Shown here piece by piece: positions 7,331 through 14,808 of a stretch of 41,152 bases of DNA. The stretch spans positions 1 through 41,152 of the forward strand of contig NZ_JALKFZ020000194.1 of the NCBI RefSeq assembly GCF_023243075.1, written 5' to 3'. A program made the translations under genes and the position numbers. The notes under the pieces were generated by a model. It was given only the letters and a program-made list of their open reading frames with translations. It did no database searches and was not told where the DNA came from. Each line of letters starts with the position of its first letter. Positions within the stretch are counted from its first letter, which is position 1. The stretch is from Frankia sp. AiPa1. Lineage in GTDB: Bacteria > Actinomycetota > Actinomycetes > Frankiales > Frankiaceae.

Positions 7331-7373
7331 TGGACCGACGGTCCAGTACAGTTCAACCTGACCGACAGTCCAG
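7331..7373. promoter_or_regulatory. Two tandem operator motifs upstream of quinone oxidoreductase
   Basis: Site 1 is the perfect dyad TGGACC-GAC-GGTCCA (7331-7345). Site 2, CTGACCGACAGTCCAG (7358-7373), is an imperfect copy sharing the core GACCGACnGTCCA, offset by 27 bp. Both lie between the TetR start (7292) and the oxidoreductase ATG (7401). The same core occurs once at 4282-4294 upstream of the SnoaL-like gene. Confidence 0.72.
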
Positions 7374-7400
7374 TTCTCGCGACACTACCCGGAGAGCGAC

Positions 7401-8375
7401 ATGCGCAACGTTCGCTATCACGAGTACGGCGGGCCCGAGGTTCTCACGATCGACGACGTCGACGTGCCCGAGCCCGGTCCCCACCAGGTACGCATCCGCG
7501 CGGAGGTGATCGGCGCGAACTTCGTCGACACCCGCCTGCGCCGCGGCCCGGCGTCCAGTTCGATCTTCGTCCGGCCACTGCCCGGCACGATCACCGGCGA
7601 CGTCGTGGGCACAGTGGACGCCCTTGGCCCGCAGGTGGACGCCGCGTTGCTCGGCACCCGGGTCGCCACGCTCGTCGAGGACGCGTTCGCCGACTGGATC
7701 GTCGCCGACGCCGCCTGGCTGGCCCCCGTCCCGGACGGGCTCGACGACGGCGCCGCCAGCATGCTGCCGATGGGCGGCCCGGTGGCGCTGCGGGCCCTGC
7801 GCGCGGGGCAGCTCGCGCCCGGCGAGACCGTGCTCGTCCACGCGGCGGCCGGCGGGATCGGGCATCTGGCCGTGCAGCTCGCGAAGCTGCTCGGCGCGGG
7901 CACGGTGGTCGCCACCGCGGGCTCCGCCGCCAAGCTCGACTTCGCCCGTTCCCTCGGCGCCGACGTCGCCGTCGACTACACCGAGGCAGACTGGCCCGAC
8001 CAGGTGCGCGCCGCCGTGCCCGCCGGGGTCGACGTCGTGCTCGACTCGGTCGGCGGGCAGACCCTGCTGCAGAGCCTGGACCTGCTCGCCCCGTTCGGCC
8101 GGGTAGTGACGTTCGGGGTTGCCGCCGGCGATTTCCGCCCGGTCCCGGTGACGAGCCTGTTCGCCCTGCGCTCGGTGACCGGCTTCTCCCTGCTCGCCTG
8201 GCGCTCCGCCCGGCCGGACGCCGCCCGCCGGGAAATCGAGGAGATCACCGCCTACTCGGCCGACGGCCGGCTGCGCACCACCGTCCACGCCCGCCTGCCG
8301 CTCGACAAGGCGGTCGAGGCCCACCGGCTGCTCGAAGCCCGCTCCAATCTGGGTCGCGTCCTCGTCCTCCCCTGA
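7401..8375 (+). CDS. NADP-dependent quinone oxidoreductase-like MDR protein
   Basis: A 324-residue medium-chain reductase of the zinc-independent quinone oxidoreductase group. The N-terminal domain reads RNVRYHEYGGPEVLTI and then GANFVDTRLRRG. The NADPH-binding segment is VHAAAGGIGHLAVQLAKLLG, and DVVLDSVGGQTLLQSL is the conserved cofactor-domain pattern. There is no zinc-ligand cluster. GGAGAG lies about 9 bp before the ATG. It probably performs one- or two-electron reduction of quinones or enones with NADPH. It differs clearly in sequence from the other MDR protein at 4837-5799, so the two are not a recent duplication. It is likely controlled by the divergent TetR through the motifs at 7331-7373. 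Confidence 0.92.
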   Translation: MRNVRYHEYGGPEVLTIDDVDVPEPGPHQVRIRAEVIGANFVDTRLRRGPASSSIFVRPLPGTITGDVVGTVDALGPQVDAALLGTRVATLVEDAFADWIVADAAWLAPVPDGLDDGAASMLPMGGPVALRALRAGQLAPGETVLVHAAAGGIGHLAVQLAKLLGAGTVVATAGSAAKLDFARSLGADVAVDYTEADWPDQVRAAVPAGVDVVLDSVGGQTLLQSLDLLAPFGRVVTFGVAAGDFRPVPVTSLFALRSVTGFSLLAWRSARPDAARREIEEITAYSADGRLRTTVHARLPLDKAVEAHRLLEARSNLGRVLVLP

Positions 8376-8467
8376 CGGCGGTCGCCAGCCCCCCGCCGGG
8401 TGCCCACCCGGCGGGATCCGGCGGGATCCGGCGGGCGCATGATGGCTGCCCGCCGGCCCCGGACGCA

Positions 8468-8551
8468 TCAGGCCGCGAGCACCTCCCAGCGCGCGACCAT
8501 GTCATCGAACAGTGGCGCGTCCTCGTCGGGGAAAGGGATGACCGACCCCAT
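8468..8551 (-). other. Short codon-biased ORF, possible gene remnant
   Basis: A 27-codon reading frame on the minus strand (ATG at 8551, stop at 8468-8470) encodes VIPFPDEDAPLFDDMVARW near its C-terminus. About 24 of 27 codons end in G or C, and the peptide looks protein-like. It sits in the 357-bp gap between the oxidoreductase (ends 8375) and the iminopeptidase (starts 8733). It could be a tiny protein or the tail of a decayed gene. I do not recognise the family. The rest of the gap holds GGCGGGATCC repeats (8409-8435) and nothing else clear. Confidence 0.25.
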
Positions 8552-8732
8552 GCCCGACCCGCACCAGCCCCAGGCGCACGCGGAGCCGCCCGCCGCGGTT
8601 CCGCGGAACCGCGGAGCCGCCCCCGGCACTCGCCGCCATCGCGACTCCCCGGCATCGCGACTGCCAGCCATCACATCTCGCCGCCATCGCGGCGCCCCGC
8701 TGGGACACTGCGCCGATGAACGGACGACAGCC

Positions 8733-9809
8733 GTGACCGCCCAGTACCCGCCGATCGAGCCATATGACGTCGGGATGCTCGAGGTCGGCAACGGCAACCA
8801 CATCTACTGGGAGACGTGCGGAAACCCGGCCGGACGGCCGGCACTCGTCGTCCACGGCGGGCCCGGCTCCGGCTGTTCCATCGGCGCCCGCCGCTGGTTC
8901 GACCCCGACCGCTACCGCATCATCCTGTTCGACCAGCGCGGCTGTGGACGCAGCCTCCCGCATGCCGGCGAGCACGACACCGACCTGACGCACAACACCA
9001 CCGCGCATCTGTTGGCGGACATGGAACGGCTGCGCCGGCATCTCGGCGTCCCCTCGTGGCTGCTGTACGGCTCGTCCTGGGGATCAACCCTCGCGCTCGC
9101 CTATGCGCAACGCCATCCGTCCCAGGTCACCGGCATCGTCCTGGTCTCGGTGACCATGACGCGCCGGATCGATGTCGACTGGCTCTACGGCGGCGTCGCC
9201 CGCTTCTTCCCAGCCGAATGGGCACGTTTCCGCGACGCGCTGCCGACCATCCACCGCACCAGCCTGTCCCGAGCCGACCCATCCAGAGGCGAAGACGGAC
9301 TTGCTGGCCGCGGCGGTGACCTCGTCGCCGGTTACGCACGCTGGCTGAGTGACCGCGATCCGGCCGAACGTGCCGCGGCGGCCGAGGCCTGGTGCACGTG
9401 GGAGGACGCGGTCATCTCCCTGGAGTCGAACGGCCAGCCCGGCGCCTACGGAAGCCGGCCGCCGCGGGCCCGCCTCGCCCTGGCCCGGATCTGCTCCCAC
9501 TACTTCAGCCACGGTGCCTGGCTGGACGAGGGCGTCCTGCTCCGGGACGCGGGGCGCCTCGCCGGCATCCCAGGCGTGCTGATCCACGGCCGGCACGACC
9601 TGGGCGGCCCCTACCGGGTCGCCTGGGAACTCGCCCGCGCCTGGCCGGACGCCACGCTCATCGGCGTGACCGACTCCGGCCACACCGGCAGCGCCAGCCT
9701 CGGCACCCACCTGCGCGCCACGCTCGACCGTTTCGCCGCCCCACCCGCCACACCAAACTCCGACTCAAGCCATCACCCCACCACGACCGTAGTGCCCCCT
9801 GCCCCTTAA
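8733..9809 (+). CDS. pip: Proline iminopeptidase-like alpha/beta hydrolase (S33)
   Basis: A 358-residue protein starting with TAQYPPIEPYDVGMLEVG, close to the usual N-terminus of prolyl aminopeptidases (peptidase family S33). HGGPG (41-45) is the oxyanion-hole motif. DQRGCGRS (67-74) is diagnostic of the family. GSSWGS (113-118) holds the nucleophile Ser115. HGRHD and DSGHT near the C-terminus supply Asp and His. The GTG at 8733 is chosen because upstream in-frame sequence is low-complexity and not homologous-looking; no strong ribosome site is visible. The family removes N-terminal proline from peptides. It is probably monocistronic and ends just before a heptamer repeat array. A related aminopeptidase activity cannot be excluded. 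Confidence 0.85.
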   Translation: MTAQYPPIEPYDVGMLEVGNGNHIYWETCGNPAGRPALVVHGGPGSGCSIGARRWFDPDRYRIILFDQRGCGRSLPHAGEHDTDLTHNTTAHLLADMERLRRHLGVPSWLLYGSSWGSTLALAYAQRHPSQVTGIVLVSVTMTRRIDVDWLYGGVARFFPAEWARFRDALPTIHRTSLSRADPSRGEDGLAGRGGDLVAGYARWLSDRDPAERAAAAEAWCTWEDAVISLESNGQPGAYGSRPPRARLALARICSHYFSHGAWLDEGVLLRDAGRLAGIPGVLIHGRHDLGGPYRVAWELARAWPDATLIGVTDSGHTGSASLGTHLRATLDRFAAPPATPNSDSSHHPTTTVVPPAP

Positions 9810-9816
9810 CCCCCTG

Positions 9817-9865
9817 CCGCCAGCCGCCAGCCGCCAGCCGCCAGCCGCCAGCCGCCAGCCGCCAG
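9817..9865. repeat. 7-bp tandem repeat, seven perfect copies
   Basis: The heptamer CCGCCAG is repeated seven times without error between the end of the iminopeptidase gene and a copy of the 78-bp palindromic repeat. It is noncoding and probably unstable in copy number. Confidence 0.95.
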
Positions 9866-9899
9866 CCCATGATCGTCACAGCTCGCAGCGAGTCATGGA

Positions 9900-9977
9900 G
9901 CAAGATCCCGCCAAACAGGTCGCCGTGGGGGGCAAATCGGGCTCGGATGCCCCCATAGCGACCTCTTAGGATCTTGC
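9900..9977. repeat. 78-bp palindromic dispersed repeat, copy A
   Basis: Terminal arms GCAAGATCC (9900-9908) and GGATCTTGC (9969-9977) are perfect 9-bp inverted repeats. Inside, AGGTCGC pairs with GCGACCT and GGGGG with CCCCC, giving a long broken hairpin. Copies B (12724-12801) and C (39226-39303) have the same 78-bp length and about four in five identical bases. The 32 bp to the left is also partly shared with copy B (both begin CATGATC), so the full unit may be about 110 bp. Confidence 0.85.
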
Positions 9978-10010
9978 GCCCATGTCTGCCGGCGCAGAAC
10001 GTGACTCTGA

Positions 10011-10253
10011 GTGCGTACAGACCCCGTTCGCACCCACGCGGAGACCGAGCGGCGGCGGCTGGACGACGACCACCACGCCACCCGGCAGGCGCTCCCGCTC
10101 CGGGCGGATGAGAGGCGGGCTAGCGCTCAGGCGGGCGGACGGGTGGGCACTTTGCGGCGGTTGTCCGCGTTGGACCAGATGCGGGATGTGGCCTCTGCCA
10201 GGCCCGATGCCTCGACCGGCCCGACGTTCGTCACACCAGGCTACCGATTGTAG
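10011..10253 (+). CDS. Hypothetical protein (doubtful, perhaps a gene fragment)
   Basis: An 80-codon frame from GTG 10011 to TAG 10253 with mostly G/C third bases. The product is charged, rich in Arg, Asp and Ala, and contains ETERRRLDDDHHATRQAL and RRLSALDQMRDVASA, which look like helical protein. There is no clear Shine-Dalgarno sequence. An ATG at 9982 would enter a different frame, so a one-base shift could join MSAGAERDSE to this frame. It begins just after repeat copy A and ends 62 bp before the monooxygenase. I do not recognise it; it may be the tail of a gene disrupted by the repeat. Confidence 0.3.
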   Translation: MRTDPVRTHAETERRRLDDDHHATRQALPLRADERRASAQAGGRVGTLRRLSALDQMRDVASARPDASTGPTFVTPGYRL

Positions 10254-10315
10254 ATCATCATTCGTATCCGGTCGTACGCTGATTTTCCCGATTCCCGACC
10301 ATCCCCGGAGGATCC

Positions 10316-11539
10316 ATGCGCAACCGGACGGTGCTGGTCTCCGGCGCCGGCATCGCCGGGACGACGCTCGCGTACTGGTTGGCCTGGCACGGGTTCCGTC
10401 CCACGGTGGTCGAGCGGGGGCTGTGGCAGCGCACCAGCGGTAGTTCGGTGGATGTGCACGGCCAGGCCCTGCAGGTCGCCAACCGGATGGGTGTACTCGA
10501 CCGGCTGCGGGCGACCGGCACAGGGGTCACGGGGATGCGGTTCGTCGACGGCTACGGACGCGGCTCGGGTCGGATCAACCTGCGTGCCCTGGCCCGTTCG
10601 GCCGGCGGGCACGACATCGAGGTGCCGCGCAGCACGCTTGCCGCGATCCTGCAGAACGCGAGCGCCCCGCACGCGGAGTTCGTGGTCGGGGACACCATCG
10701 CGGCGCTCGCGCAGGACGAGCACGGAGTGGACGTCACGTTCGAGCATGGCAGGACCCGCCGGTTCGACCTCGTCGTCGGGGCCGACGGGCTGCATTCGAC
10801 GGTACGCCGGCTGGCGTTCGGTCCGGACTCGGTCCATGTCCGGCATCTCGGGCTGTACTTCGCGACCGTGCCCTTCGAGGGGCCAGCCGACTATGGGCGC
10901 GAGGTCATGATGCACAACACGCCTGGACGGGTCGTCGCGCTGCAGCCGTCGGCCGACGGGCCGATCGCGTTCTTCGCGTTCCGGCACGAGACGCTGCCCG
11001 ATTTCAACCATCGGGACGTCGAGCAACATCGCCTTCTGCTCGCCGGTGCGTTCAGCCGCGGCGCCTGGCGCACCCCCGAGCTGCTCGCCCGGGCCCAGGC
11101 CAGCGAGGACCTCTACTTCGACGCGGTCAGCCGGGTGCAGCTGCCGACCTGGTCCAGCGGACGGATCGCCCTCGTCGGGGACGCGGCGTCCTGTGTGTCG
11201 TTGTTCGGGGACGCCCCGTCGCTGGCCATGGCGGGCGCGTTCGCTCTCGCCGAGGAGCTGGCCGCCACCCCCGACGACCATCGCGCCGCCCTACGCCGCT
11301 ATGAGGCGCGGCACCGCCGCCTGGCCGACCCGCGCCAACGCGGCGTCGAGCAAGCCTCCCACCTGCTGGTTCCGGCAACCTGGGCCGGTATCCGGGCCCG
11401 CAACGCCGCCAGCCGTCTGTGGCCGGCGGCGGTCGCCGCCACCTGGCTCGGCAGCCGACTCACCGCCGGCCCGCTCCCCCCGCCCATGCCCATGCCGCCC
11501 CGCGCCACCCGCTCCGCCGGCGCTGCCACCCCCAGCTGA
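10316..11539 (+). CDS. FAD-dependent monooxygenase (aromatic hydroxylase-like)
   Basis: A 407-residue flavoprotein of the PHBH/TetX-like group A monooxygenases. GAGIAG (10-15) is the dinucleotide-binding motif and VVERG ends the first beta-alpha-beta unit. GADGLHSTVR (about 155-164) is the DG motif that contacts both FAD and NADPH. ALVGDAASCVSLFGDAPSLA (about 285-305) is the GD motif for FAD ribityl binding. CGGAGG lies about 7 bp before the ATG. Members hydroxylate phenols, polyketides or antibiotics using NADPH and O2; the substrate is not predictable. The Pro-rich C-terminal 30 residues are probably disordered. It is convergent with the methyltransferase gene at 11642. Confidence 0.92.
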   Translation: MRNRTVLVSGAGIAGTTLAYWLAWHGFRPTVVERGLWQRTSGSSVDVHGQALQVANRMGVLDRLRATGTGVTGMRFVDGYGRGSGRINLRALARSAGGHDIEVPRSTLAAILQNASAPHAEFVVGDTIAALAQDEHGVDVTFEHGRTRRFDLVVGADGLHSTVRRLAFGPDSVHVRHLGLYFATVPFEGPADYGREVMMHNTPGRVVALQPSADGPIAFFAFRHETLPDFNHRDVEQHRLLLAGAFSRGAWRTPELLARAQASEDLYFDAVSRVQLPTWSSGRIALVGDAASCVSLFGDAPSLAMAGAFALAEELAATPDDHRAALRRYEARHRRLADPRQRGVEQASHLLVPATWAGIRARNAASRLWPAAVAATWLGSRLTAGPLPPPMPMPPRATRSAGAATPS

Positions 11540-11641
11540 CGAGGCCCGTCACCGCGCCGCGGCAGACCCGCCGCGGCAGACCTGCCGCGAACACGGGATG
11601 GCGAGCGAGCCGCCAGGGCCGCGATCACCACCAGGCGGGGA

Positions 11642-12481
11642 TCACCTCCAGGTCGCGATCACCGCGGTAGCGTCCAACGGCTCGGACCGGCCGGCGCGGG
11701 CGGTGAACCCCACGCCCGTGGCCGCATCGAGCAGTGCTGGCGTCTGCCGCACGCCGGCCTCCACGATCAGGGCGGCGCCGGGGGCTAGCCAGTCCGGCGC
11801 ACCGGCGATCACTCGGCGCAGCACGTCGAGGCCGTCGTGCCCCCCGTCGAGGGCGAGGCGAGGTTCATGGTCGCGTGCCTCCGGCGGCATCAGCTCGAGG
11901 GCGTGGGTCGGCACGTACGGCGCGTTGGCGATCAGGACGTGCACGCGCCCGCGCAGGTCGGCGGGCAGCGCGGCGTACAGATCCCCGGCATACACCTGGC
12001 CGCCCATCCCGGCGAGGTTGTGCCGCGCGCACCGGACCGCGCGGACATCGACATCGGCGGCGTGAACCTGCGCATCAGGCCGGGCGGCAAGAACAGCCGC
12101 GCCCACCGCGCCGGCCCCACAGCAGAGGTCCACCACGACCGCTCCCGACGCGCGGGCATGACCCAGGGCGAGGTCGACGAGAAACTCGGTCCGGCGACGG
12201 GGCACGAAGACGCCCGGCGCCACGCAGACCCGCAGGCCATGAAACTGAACCCAACCGAGGATGTGCTCCAACGGCTCACCGGCCACCCGGCGCGCCACCA
12301 TCACCTCAAGATCAGTATCGCTTCCGGGACGAACACAGCCCTCGGCACCAGCGCCGCCCTGCGCGGATTGGATGAGCAGACCGGCCTCATCCTCGGCGAA
12401 CACGCAGCCGGCGGCTCGCAGTCGACGGACGATGGAAGCCAGCGGAGAGTCAGGTCGACCAGCTGGCGCACAGTGTGACAC
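11642..12481 (-). CDS. PrmC-related protein N5-glutamine methyltransferase
   Basis: A 279-residue Rossmann-fold SAM methyltransferase. GEPLEHILGWVQFHGLRV and APGVFVPRRRTEFLV match the N-terminal part of HemK/PrmC proteins. DLCCGAGAVG (from about 118) is the SAM-binding motif I. NAPYVP (186-191) replaces the NPPY of true PrmC, a change typical of the actinobacterial PrmC-related paralogue group. The family methylates the Gln of a GGQ motif in release factors, but this paralogue's target is not established. The GTG at 12481 is preceded by AAAGG at good spacing. It stands alone, convergent with the monooxygenase. The 12482-12723 stretch upstream holds no convincing gene. Confidence 0.88.
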   Translation of the reverse strand: MSHCAPAGRPDSPLASIVRRLRAAGCVFAEDEAGLLIQSAQGGAGAEGCVRPGSDTDLEVMVARRVAGEPLEHILGWVQFHGLRVCVAPGVFVPRRRTEFLVDLALGHARASGAVVVDLCCGAGAVGAAVLAARPDAQVHAADVDVRAVRCARHNLAGMGGQVYAGDLYAALPADLRGRVHVLIANAPYVPTHALELMPPEARDHEPRLALDGGHDGLDVLRRVIAGAPDWLAPGAALIVEAGVRQTPALLDAATGVGFTARAGRSEPLDATAVIATWR

Positions 12482-12723
12482 GGGAGGCCTTTCGAGACAC
12501 CGAACGGTGCCTCCCCGATCACCGCGCCGGTTCGGACCCCGGACGGACGCGAGAGGAGGACACCCACTCTGATACGGCGGAAATCGGTCCCACCTCCTCA
12601 GGACAATCAGCTATGACGTCACTCAGGGTATCAGCGGCCAGCGCCTCCCACGAGGGCTGCCGGAGTTTGGGTGGCATGCGGCCTGAATTCTCATGATCAC
12701 CACGCCACGCAGTCGGCCGCCAA

Positions 12724-12801
12724 GCAAGATCCGCCTAAACAGGTCGCCGCGGGGGGCAAATCGGACACGGACACGCCCACAGCGACCTGATTGGATCTTG
12801 A
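12724..12801. repeat. 78-bp palindromic dispersed repeat, copy B
   Basis: It begins GCAAGATCC (12724-12732) and ends GGATCTTGA, with inner arms AGGTCGC and GCGACCT. The length is the same as copies A and C. It lies downstream of the hypothetical gene at 12983-13288. A frameshifted continuation of that gene would run into the repeat, which would then supply its last codons. Confidence 0.85.
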
Positions 12802-12982
12802 CCTCAATAGCGTCGTCACGGATGGTGACTTGCGGCTGCGGAGTTCCCGATCGGCAGCCTGCGCATGGCTCGGAGTTCGAGGCGCAGGGTCGCGGCTCTC
12901 GTAGGTCAACGCGAGCCAGGCCGCCGCCGAAGCGGAGCGGCGTTCGCTGCGGGCACAGGCGGAGTACGCGTTCGCTGTGGAT

Positions 12983-13288
12983 TCAGGCCGAATCCGCAGA
13001 TGGTCTGGCACCGGCCAGTACTCCCCCGCCGGCGGGGCGAGAAGCGCCGTCCGAGCAGGGCCACTCGCAGTAGCCATACTCCACGCGGCGCCGCCAGACC
13101 GTCAGTCGGCAGCGGTCTCCATCCACCGTCCAGGTGCGCCGATCCGACCGGTCCTCAATCTGCACGGGCGTGTGGGTAGCCGGTTCCGCGGCACGCCGGT
13201 GCGCCCACGAATGCGCCGTCTCCCATTCCGGGAAGGAGGCGACGAGTTCACCGTCCCCGTCATAGACCTGAAAGCGGCGAGTCTGCAT
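12983..13288 (-). CDS. Hypothetical protein, probably shortened by a frameshift
   Basis: A 101-codon gene with ATG at 13288 and GAAAGG at suitable spacing. The first 75 residues look native: RRFQVYDGDGELVASFPEW, TAHSWAH, VQIEDRSDRRTWTVDGDRC. This is a small beta-rich unit with no domain I can name. The last 25 residues (GGGVLAGARPSADSA) look random. In the next frame on the same strand the sequence continues as YWPVPDHLRIRP, then ANAYSACARSERRSASAAAW and ALTYESRD, with a strong codon bias, down to about 12880. A single-base change in the G/C run near 13022-13033 would join the two parts. It may be a recent frameshift or a sequencing error. It is divergent from the XRE gene. Confidence 0.6.
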   Translation of the reverse strand: MQTRRFQVYDGDGELVASFPEWETAHSWAHRRAAEPATHTPVQIEDRSDRRTWTVDGDRCRLTVWRRRVEYGYCEWPCSDGASRPAGGGVLAGARPSADSA

Positions 13289-13377
13289 TGTTCGCGCCTT
13301 TCGAGCATCGTCCGGGCGAGTGTGTCGCCGGCACGGCGCCGGTTCGGGAGCGCCGCTTCGGGAGCGCCGGCGCGGCG

Positions 13378-13421
13378 GCCGGCTCCGGGCGGGGCTCGGT
13401 GTCCAGCCGCCCGGAGCCGGC
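13378..13421. repeat. Strong stem-loop in a divergent intergenic region
   Basis: The 15-bp arms GCCGGCTCCGGGCGG (13378-13392) and CCGCCCGGAGCCGGC (13407-13421) pair perfectly around a 14-nt loop. Immediately upstream, TTCGGGAGCGCCG is directly repeated (13342-13370). The genes on both sides point away from here, so this is not an end-of-gene terminator for either. It may be a leader attenuator or belong to an unannotated small RNA. Confidence 0.7.
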
Positions 13422-13558
13422 GCTCGGGCACCCTGGGGCGTGGGTGCGGGCCGATTAGCTACTCCTCGTACACAGCTTGCCCTCCCAGGGTCTCACTAAG
13501 AGGCATTGATTTGCCACTCAAGGTTACTCGTCACATCCGCGAGCACCCCCGCCTGCGG

Positions 13559-13582
13559 CTTCTGCAACAGCTTCTGTAACAG
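13559..13582. promoter_or_regulatory. Direct repeat of a 12-bp motif, candidate XRE operator
   Basis: CTTCTGCAACAG (13559-13570) is followed at once by CTTCTGTAACAG (13571-13582). Each contains a CTGnAACAG core, and the second core, CTGT-A-ACAG, is a perfect 9-bp palindrome. They lie 92 bp before the XRE start codon and could be autoregulatory sites. Confidence 0.45.
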
Positions 13583-13673
13583 TCTCCCTACCCAGAGCTG
13601 CCTAGCGTGGATGAGGAGTGGCGATCCAGTGGCAAGATGCATCCATCACTCCGAACCGACCGAAGGACGAGCG

Positions 13674-14534
13674 ATGGCCACGAGCGGCGGACCGACCGTG
13701 CGACGGCGGCGGCTGGGCGCCGAGCTACGCCGGCTGCGGGAGGCCGCCGACGTCTCCGTGGATGAGGTCTGCCAGCTCCTGCGTTGCTCGATCTCAAAGG
13801 TCAGCCGGATGGAGAACGGCCGGGTACCGGTGCGCACTCGCGACGTGGCTGACCTGCTCGACCTCTACGGTGTCGCCAAGGGCGAGCAGCGCGATGCGCT
13901 CATGGCCCTGGCCCGGGAGTCGCGCCGCCACGGCTGGTGGCACTCGTACCACGACGTCGTCCCGACCTGGTTCGAGATCTACATTGGCCTGGAAGGTGAC
14001 GCTGCGTCGATCCAGGTGTACGAATCCCAGCTCGTCCATGGGCTGTTGCAGACCAGCGACTACGCCCGCCAGGTCATCCGCGCCGACGACCCCGAGGTCG
14101 CCGACGACGAGATTGACCGGAAGATCGCGCTACGAATGGATCGGCAGCACCGGCTCACCGCACCGAACCACCCGCGCCTGTGGGTGATCCTTGACGAGGC
14201 CGTACTGCGCCGCGAGATCGGTGGGCGCGCGGTGATGCGCGAACAGCTCGAGTTCATCGCCAAACGGTCCGAACTCCCGAACGTGACCATCCAGGTGATT
14301 CCCTTCAACGTGGGCGCACATGCCGGCCTGGGCAGCACTTTCTCGATACTCGGCTTCCCGGACTCAGAAGACCACGAGGTGGTCTATATAGAAGAGGCAG
14401 CCGGAAGCCTGTATATCGAGCGCGTCGCGGAAGTCCGCCGATATAAGTTGAAGATGGAACATCTTCTGGCCGCCGCTCTGCGGCCCGAAGAATCCATCCA
14501 AATGATACTGTCGGTTGCGAAGGAACTGAGATGA
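13674..14534 (+). CDS. XRE-family HTH regulator with DUF5753 domain
   Basis: A 286-residue protein. Residues about 11-67 form a lambda-repressor-like helix-turn-helix (LRRLREAADVSVDEVCQLL, ISKVSRMENGR). The remainder, from WWHSYHDVVPTWFEIYIGLE to the end, is the DUF5753 domain, with its typical EAAGSLYIE and LGSTFSILGFP segments. This combination is very common in filamentous actinomycetes, where it pairs with a small DUF397 protein as in the WhiJ/Scr1-type developmental loci. The ATG at 13674 follows GAAGGA. The stop overlaps the start of the DUF397 gene (ATGA), so the two are translationally coupled. It probably binds DNA and is modulated by the DUF397 partner. Confidence 0.93.
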   Translation: MATSGGPTVRRRRLGAELRRLREAADVSVDEVCQLLRCSISKVSRMENGRVPVRTRDVADLLDLYGVAKGEQRDALMALARESRRHGWWHSYHDVVPTWFEIYIGLEGDAASIQVYESQLVHGLLQTSDYARQVIRADDPEVADDEIDRKIALRMDRQHRLTAPNHPRLWVILDEAVLRREIGGRAVMREQLEFIAKRSELPNVTIQVIPFNVGAHAGLGSTFSILGFPDSEDHEVVYIEEAAGSLYIERVAEVRRYKLKMEHLLAAALRPEESIQMILSVAKELR

Positions 14535-14773
14535 CCAGATTTGCGAAGCCCGATTCGCGCGATCCCGCGGAACTGGCCTGGCGTCGGAGCAGCTACAGCA
14601 ACGGGGCGGGCGGCATGTGCGTGGAGGTCGCGGCGCTGGGCGAGGGGGTCGCGGTGCGCGACTCGAAGAACCCGACCGGTCCGGTGCTCGCCTTCACCGC
14701 CGGTGAGTGGGACGCCTTCCTCGCCGGTGCGCGGGACGGGGAGTTCGACCGCGAGCGGGTGCGCCTGGGGTGA
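14531..14773 (+). CDS. DUF397 domain protein
   Basis: An 80-residue protein that is almost entirely a DUF397 domain: AWRRSSYSNGAGGMCVEVA, then VAVRDSKNPTGPVLAFTAGEWDAFLAG. All family hallmarks are present (WRKSSYS-like start, C-VEVA, VRDSK, F-AGEW-AF). It starts 4 bp inside the XRE gene (ATGA), so expression of the two is linked. Related pairs in Streptomyces influence development and antibiotic production, where the small protein is thought to modulate its HTH partner. Partner-specific action here is inferred. A terminator hairpin follows at 14809-14844. Confidence 0.93.
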   Translation: MTRFAKPDSRDPAELAWRRSSYSNGAGGMCVEVAALGEGVAVRDSKNPTGPVLAFTAGEWDAFLAGARDGEFDRERVRLG

Positions 14774-14808
14774 CCCCCGCCCAGGTTCGTCGTTGACCTC
14801 CGCCCGAA

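Noticed and set aside
4837..8375. The two quinone oxidoreductase genes as a recent duplication
   Set aside because: Their proteins differ throughout apart from family motifs, and their regulators and operators are unrelated.
8400..8732. In-frame extension of the iminopeptidase to 469 residues
   Set aside because: The added 111 residues are Pro/Arg-rich and lack similarity to the family N-terminus, which begins at the GTG at 8733.
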